Positions 5,811-8,058 of a stretch of DNA of 8,058 nt are shown piece by piece. The DNA is taken from assembly GCA_020853155.1 (NCBI GenBank), contig JADYZL010000171.1:1-8058 (forward strand), written 5' to 3'. Numbering within the stretch: the first letter of the stretch is position 1; each line of letters starts with the position of its first letter. Both the position numbers and the translations under genes were made by a program. Source of the stretch: Bryobacterales bacterium. Lineage in GTDB: Bacteria; Acidobacteriota; Terriglobia; Bryobacterales; Bryobacteraceae. Under the pieces are notes generated by a model that was not told the DNA's origin, did not search any database, and saw only the letters and a list, made by a program, of their open reading frames with translations.

Positions 5811-7055
5811 ATGTCACGTCCGTTCTTCGCGCGCCGAGCGCTGCTTGTGATTGCTGCCTTGATCGCCACATGCGTGCTTGGCGCGCAGCCGAAACCACCT
5901 GCCGGGTACGTTGCCCTCTTTAACGGCAAGGACATCCGCAATTTCGACATCCGGAGCGGGCACGCGAAGTACCGGGTGGAGAATTTCGAACTGATCGGCA
6001 GTACCGTCGAGGGCAGCCCGAATACGTTTCTGACGCCGAAGAAGGAGTATGGTGATTTTGTTCTTGAATATGAGGTGAAGGTAGATCCACGCTTGAATTC
6101 GGGCGTGCAGGTGCGCAGCCATGAGTACACCGGGGAGACCGAGGCCACCATTTTCAACGGGAAAGAGTTCGTGAACCGAAAGTTCCCCAAGGGCCGTTTT
6201 TACGGGTATCAGGTGGAAATCTCAAACACGAAGGCGGGAAACTCAGGCGGCATTTACGACGAAGCTCGGCGGGGTTGGCTGTACGAACCCACCTCCGCGA
6301 ACAACCCGGAGTGCGCGAAGGCGTTCCGTGACAACGAGTGGAACCACTACAAGGTAATAGCCGAAGGCGCCCGCATCCAAACCTTCGTGAATGGAGCCAA
6401 GTGTACGGATCTCATCGACTCGATGGACCTCGCGGGCTATATTGGCTTCCAGGTACACCAGTTCAAGGGCGATTCGCCCGCGGAAGTCCGCTGGAGGAAC
6501 ATCTACCTCAAAGACAATGGGAAGCACGTTTGGAAGCGCATCTTCGACGGGAAGACCACCAAGGGCTGGATTCACCGGGGAGGATCGAAGTTCACCGTCG
6601 CGGACGGCGTGATTCATGGCAAGACCGATCCGGCGGACCCCACCGCGGGAGTTCTCATCTACGACAGGCCCTACAAGGACGTCGTTTCCCGTTTGCAGTT
6701 CAAGATCGATTCCGGCAATAGCGGGTATTTTTTCCGGGCGAAGAAGGAAAATCTCTGGGGGTATGAGGCGGAGATCGACGCCACGAAGGGGACGGGCGGC
6801 CTCTACGAGGTGGGTGGGCGTAAGTGGGTGACCGCGCCCGAAGATAATGCGCTCGTGAAGAAGGACGATTGGAGCGAACTTGCGGTGGCCGCCATTGGCG
6901 ATCGCGTGGTGATCCATTTGAACGGGCGCAAGACCGTCGATCTTCCAAACGATCCCGGTGTGAGCGCCGAGGGGTATCTGGCCTTGCAGGCGCATGGCAG
7001 AATGGAAACCAGCGTCTGGTTCCAGAATATCGAAGTCGCTGAGAAGGCAAAGTAG
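5811..7055 (+). CDS. Exported tandem DUF1080 protein (3-keto-disaccharide hydrolase-like)
   Basis: This 414-residue protein has a signal peptide (basic RPFFARRA, then hydrophobic LLVIAALIATCVL; probable cleavage LGA/QP near residue 25). Two DUF1080/PF06439-like beta-jelly-roll domains follow. Domain 1 (about 32-235) opens GYVALFNGKDIRNFDI and contains NSGVQVRS, FYGYQVEIS, GGIYDEARRGWLY, NEWNHYKVIAEG and GYIGFQVH. Domain 2 (about 241-409) repeats the order: RIFDGKTTKGWI, NSGYFFRA, WGYEAEID, GGLYEVGGRKWV, DDWSELAVAAIGDRVVIHLNG and GYLALQAHG. Members of this family hydrolyse 3-keto-glycosides made by FAD- or NAD-dependent oxidoreductases, and are abundant in Acidobacteria, Planctomycetes and Bacteroidetes. 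No sugar oxidoreductase is present here, so the substrate is unknown. The ATG at 5811 lies 10 nt after AGAGGA; a TTG at 5805 is a less likely start. It probably acts in the periplasm. Confidence 0.9.
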   Translation: MSRPFFARRALLVIAALIATCVLGAQPKPPAGYVALFNGKDIRNFDIRSGHAKYRVENFELIGSTVEGSPNTFLTPKKEYGDFVLEYEVKVDPRLNSGVQVRSHEYTGETEATIFNGKEFVNRKFPKGRFYGYQVEISNTKAGNSGGIYDEARRGWLYEPTSANNPECAKAFRDNEWNHYKVIAEGARIQTFVNGAKCTDLIDSMDLAGYIGFQVHQFKGDSPAEVRWRNIYLKDNGKHVWKRIFDGKTTKGWIHRGGSKFTVADGVIHGKTDPADPTAGVLIYDRPYKDVVSRLQFKIDSGNSGYFFRAKKENLWGYEAEIDATKGTGGLYEVGGRKWVTAPEDNALVKKDDWSELAVAAIGDRVVIHLNGRKTVDLPNDPGVSAEGYLALQAHGRMETSVWFQNIEVAEKAK

Positions 7056-7097
7056 GGGTTACGGTTTCTGGGCGGAACTCCAGACGCAACTGTACGC

Positions 7098-7553
7098 ATG
7101 ACAGAGTTCAGGTACCCGGCAAGAATCTATCTGCTAGCTGCCCTGCTGGGCGGGATGACGATGGTCTATTCCGTCGCGAGATTGGCGGAGGCGAAGGACT
7201 ACGAGGATACGCTTCCCTTTCGCGTGCAAATCTCGCGGCTGGCGGGCGTGAAGCAACGGATTGCGGGTGAGCGCAAGGTGGGCTATCTGAGCGACCTGGA
7301 TCCTGAACATTCCACATACGCACAGCTCTACTTTCCGACGCAGTACGTGCTTGCGCCCACGCTGCTCGTCCCGCTGGAAGATCGGCCTGTTACAAAGTTT
7401 GTTCTCGGGAATTTCACGCGGAAGGCGGATTACGCCTCGATTGGCCACGAGCACGGCCTGGAAGTGGTAGCGGAGTTCCCGATGGGAGTGGTCCTCTACC
7501 GGCCGATAGCGAAGGCCACAGCGCCGGGCCAGGAGATTCACCCGGCGCCATAA
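7098..7553 (+). CDS. Membrane-anchored conserved hypothetical protein
   Basis: This 151-residue protein has a single N-terminal hydrophobic helix (about 9-27, RIYLLAALLGGMTMVYSVA). It is followed by a globular, probably periplasmic part with no catalytic motif I recognise. Notable patches are KVGYLSDLDPEHSTYAQLYF (60-79), TQYVLAPTLLVPL (81-93), FVLGNF (101-106) and EVVAEFPMGVVLYRP (122-136). A similar order, with a GY-SD patch, a QY-LAP patch and a final GVVL-R, occurs in small proteins next to polytopic glycosyltransferase-like genes in acidobacteria (recalled, not searched). The next gene begins 14 bp after its TAA, which supports a two-gene unit. No clear Shine-Dalgarno precedes the ATG at 7098. 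An ATG at 7155 just after GGGCGGG is an alternative, but it would cut the membrane helix. Confidence 0.75.
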   Translation: MTEFRYPARIYLLAALLGGMTMVYSVARLAEAKDYEDTLPFRVQISRLAGVKQRIAGERKVGYLSDLDPEHSTYAQLYFPTQYVLAPTLLVPLEDRPVTKFVLGNFTRKADYASIGHEHGLEVVAEFPMGVVLYRPIAKATAPGQEIHPAP

Positions 7554-7567
7554 ATCTTTCGAACGCC

Positions 7568-8058
7568 ATGCACCTTCTCCCCACCTTACTGGCGTTTTTG
7601 GCGGGCCTGTTCCCGGTGGCTGCTCTGCTGCCGGGGACACATTCGCGGAGCCATTGCGCGCCGCACCGGTTCGGGCTTTTCCCATTCTCGCCAGCTTTGG
7701 TTCTGCTGTCGATGAGTGTGGCCTTTCCATTGGGAGCCGGTGTGATCGGGCTTGCGAACTTTGTGCTGTTGCTGTTGGGTGTCGATTCGCCCTGGGCCGC
7801 TTTCGGGCTTGCGGCGGGTCTATCGGGGTTCGCATGGCTGGTTCGCGCACCACGAGGGAAAGTCCGGACCACCGGGAACACATCCGGCGCTGTCGATCCC
7901 GCGGCCCCGCCCTTCGCGCTGAACTGGGTTCTTGGCATCATCGCGGGGGTGAGCCTTGTGGCGGTACTTGCCTCCATGGCCGCCATCCTGGCGCAGTCTC
8001 CTCACGGGGCGTGGGATTCCTGGGCGATCTGGAGTCTCCGGGGGAAGTTCTTTGCCGG
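7568..8058 (+). CDS. Polytopic membrane protein, GT-C/GT39-like glycosyltransferase, N-terminal part (cut by the right edge)
   Basis: The frame opens at the ATG at 7568 and stays open to the window end (163 residues). Hydrophobic helices lie at about 3-22, 41-72, 74-92 and 118-142. A loop then begins SPHGAWDSWAIWSLRGKFF (144-162). A loop with an acidic residue followed by WAIW after an early helix resembles the first periplasmic loop of acidobacterial GT39/RgtA-D-like proteins, where an Asp (here D150) is expected to be catalytic. Such enzymes move sugars from polyprenyl-phosphate carriers to lipids, glycans or proteins on the periplasmic side. The gene follows the small hypothetical gene by 14 bp and is probably co-transcribed. 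No good ribosome site is visible. The family assignment rests on one motif and hydropathy, since the rest lies outside the window. Confidence 0.7.
   Translation, partial: MHLLPTLLAFLAGLFPVAALLPGTHSRSHCAPHRFGLFPFSPALVLLSMSVAFPLGAGVIGLANFVLLLLGVDSPWAAFGLAAGLSGFAWLVRAPRGKVRTTGNTSGAVDPAAPPFALNWVLGIIAGVSLVAVLASMAAILAQSPHGAWDSWAIWSLRGKFFA

Noticed and set aside
6243..6995. Minus-strand open frame (250 codons) opposite the DUF1080 gene
   Set aside because: It is a mirror of the duplicated DUF1080 coding region with no ribosome site or domain of its own.
1..8058. CRISPR arrays, tRNA/rRNA genes, transposases, integrases, toxin-antitoxin or other defence genes
   Set aside because: I looked for regularly spaced repeats, terminal inverted repeats and the typical protein motifs on both strands and saw none.

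Overview
The window is GC-rich bacterial DNA, densely packed with genes for exported or membrane proteins. Its gene content is a MacB/FtsX-type permease, a TolC-family protein, several TPR proteins, a carboxypeptidase-regulatory-like/TPR fusion, a tandem DUF1080 protein and a polytopic protein with a GT-C-like loop. This suits an acidobacterium of the Solibacter/Bryobacter type. That placement is inferred from protein style; no marker gene is present. I see no rRNA, tRNA, CRISPR array or mobile element.

Left block (1-3914, all minus strand). Reading leftward, the order is an exported TPR protein (3914-3006), an FtsX/MacB-type permease (2993-1788), a TolC-family outer membrane protein (1715-369), and the start of a TPR lipoprotein (268 to beyond the left edge). 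The first two genes are only 12 bp apart and are probably co-transcribed; TolC follows after 72 bp. The permease has no ATPase domain, and neither an ATPase nor a membrane-fusion gene lies in the block, so any complete efflux or export machine must use parts from outside the window.

Divergent control region (3915-4076). This separates the minus-strand block from the plus-strand genes. It contains a perfect 7-2-7 palindrome at 4019-4034 that overlaps plausible -10 elements on both strands, which makes it the best operator candidate here.

Right block (4077-8058, all plus strand). A secreted carboxypeptidase-regulatory-like/TPR protein (4077-5231) is followed by an intergenic leader. In that leader three segments can form two mutually exclusive hairpins (5282-5332). 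Next comes a small one-TM protein (5358-5672) whose C-terminal part looks like a YHS/PP0621-type metal-binding domain that has lost its cysteines. An exported protein with two DUF1080 (3-keto-disaccharide hydrolase-like) domains (5811-7055) follows, with its own TATAAT element. Last are a small membrane-anchored conserved hypothetical (7098-7553) and, 14 bp later, the start of a polytopic protein resembling GT-C/GT39 glycosyltransferases, cut by the right edge.

The genes at both edges (1-268 minus, 7568-8058 plus) are partial. Nothing here is clearly a new defence or mobile system. The most interesting items are the two regulatory structures, the cysteine-less YHS-like protein and the ATPase-less permease/TPR/TolC cluster.
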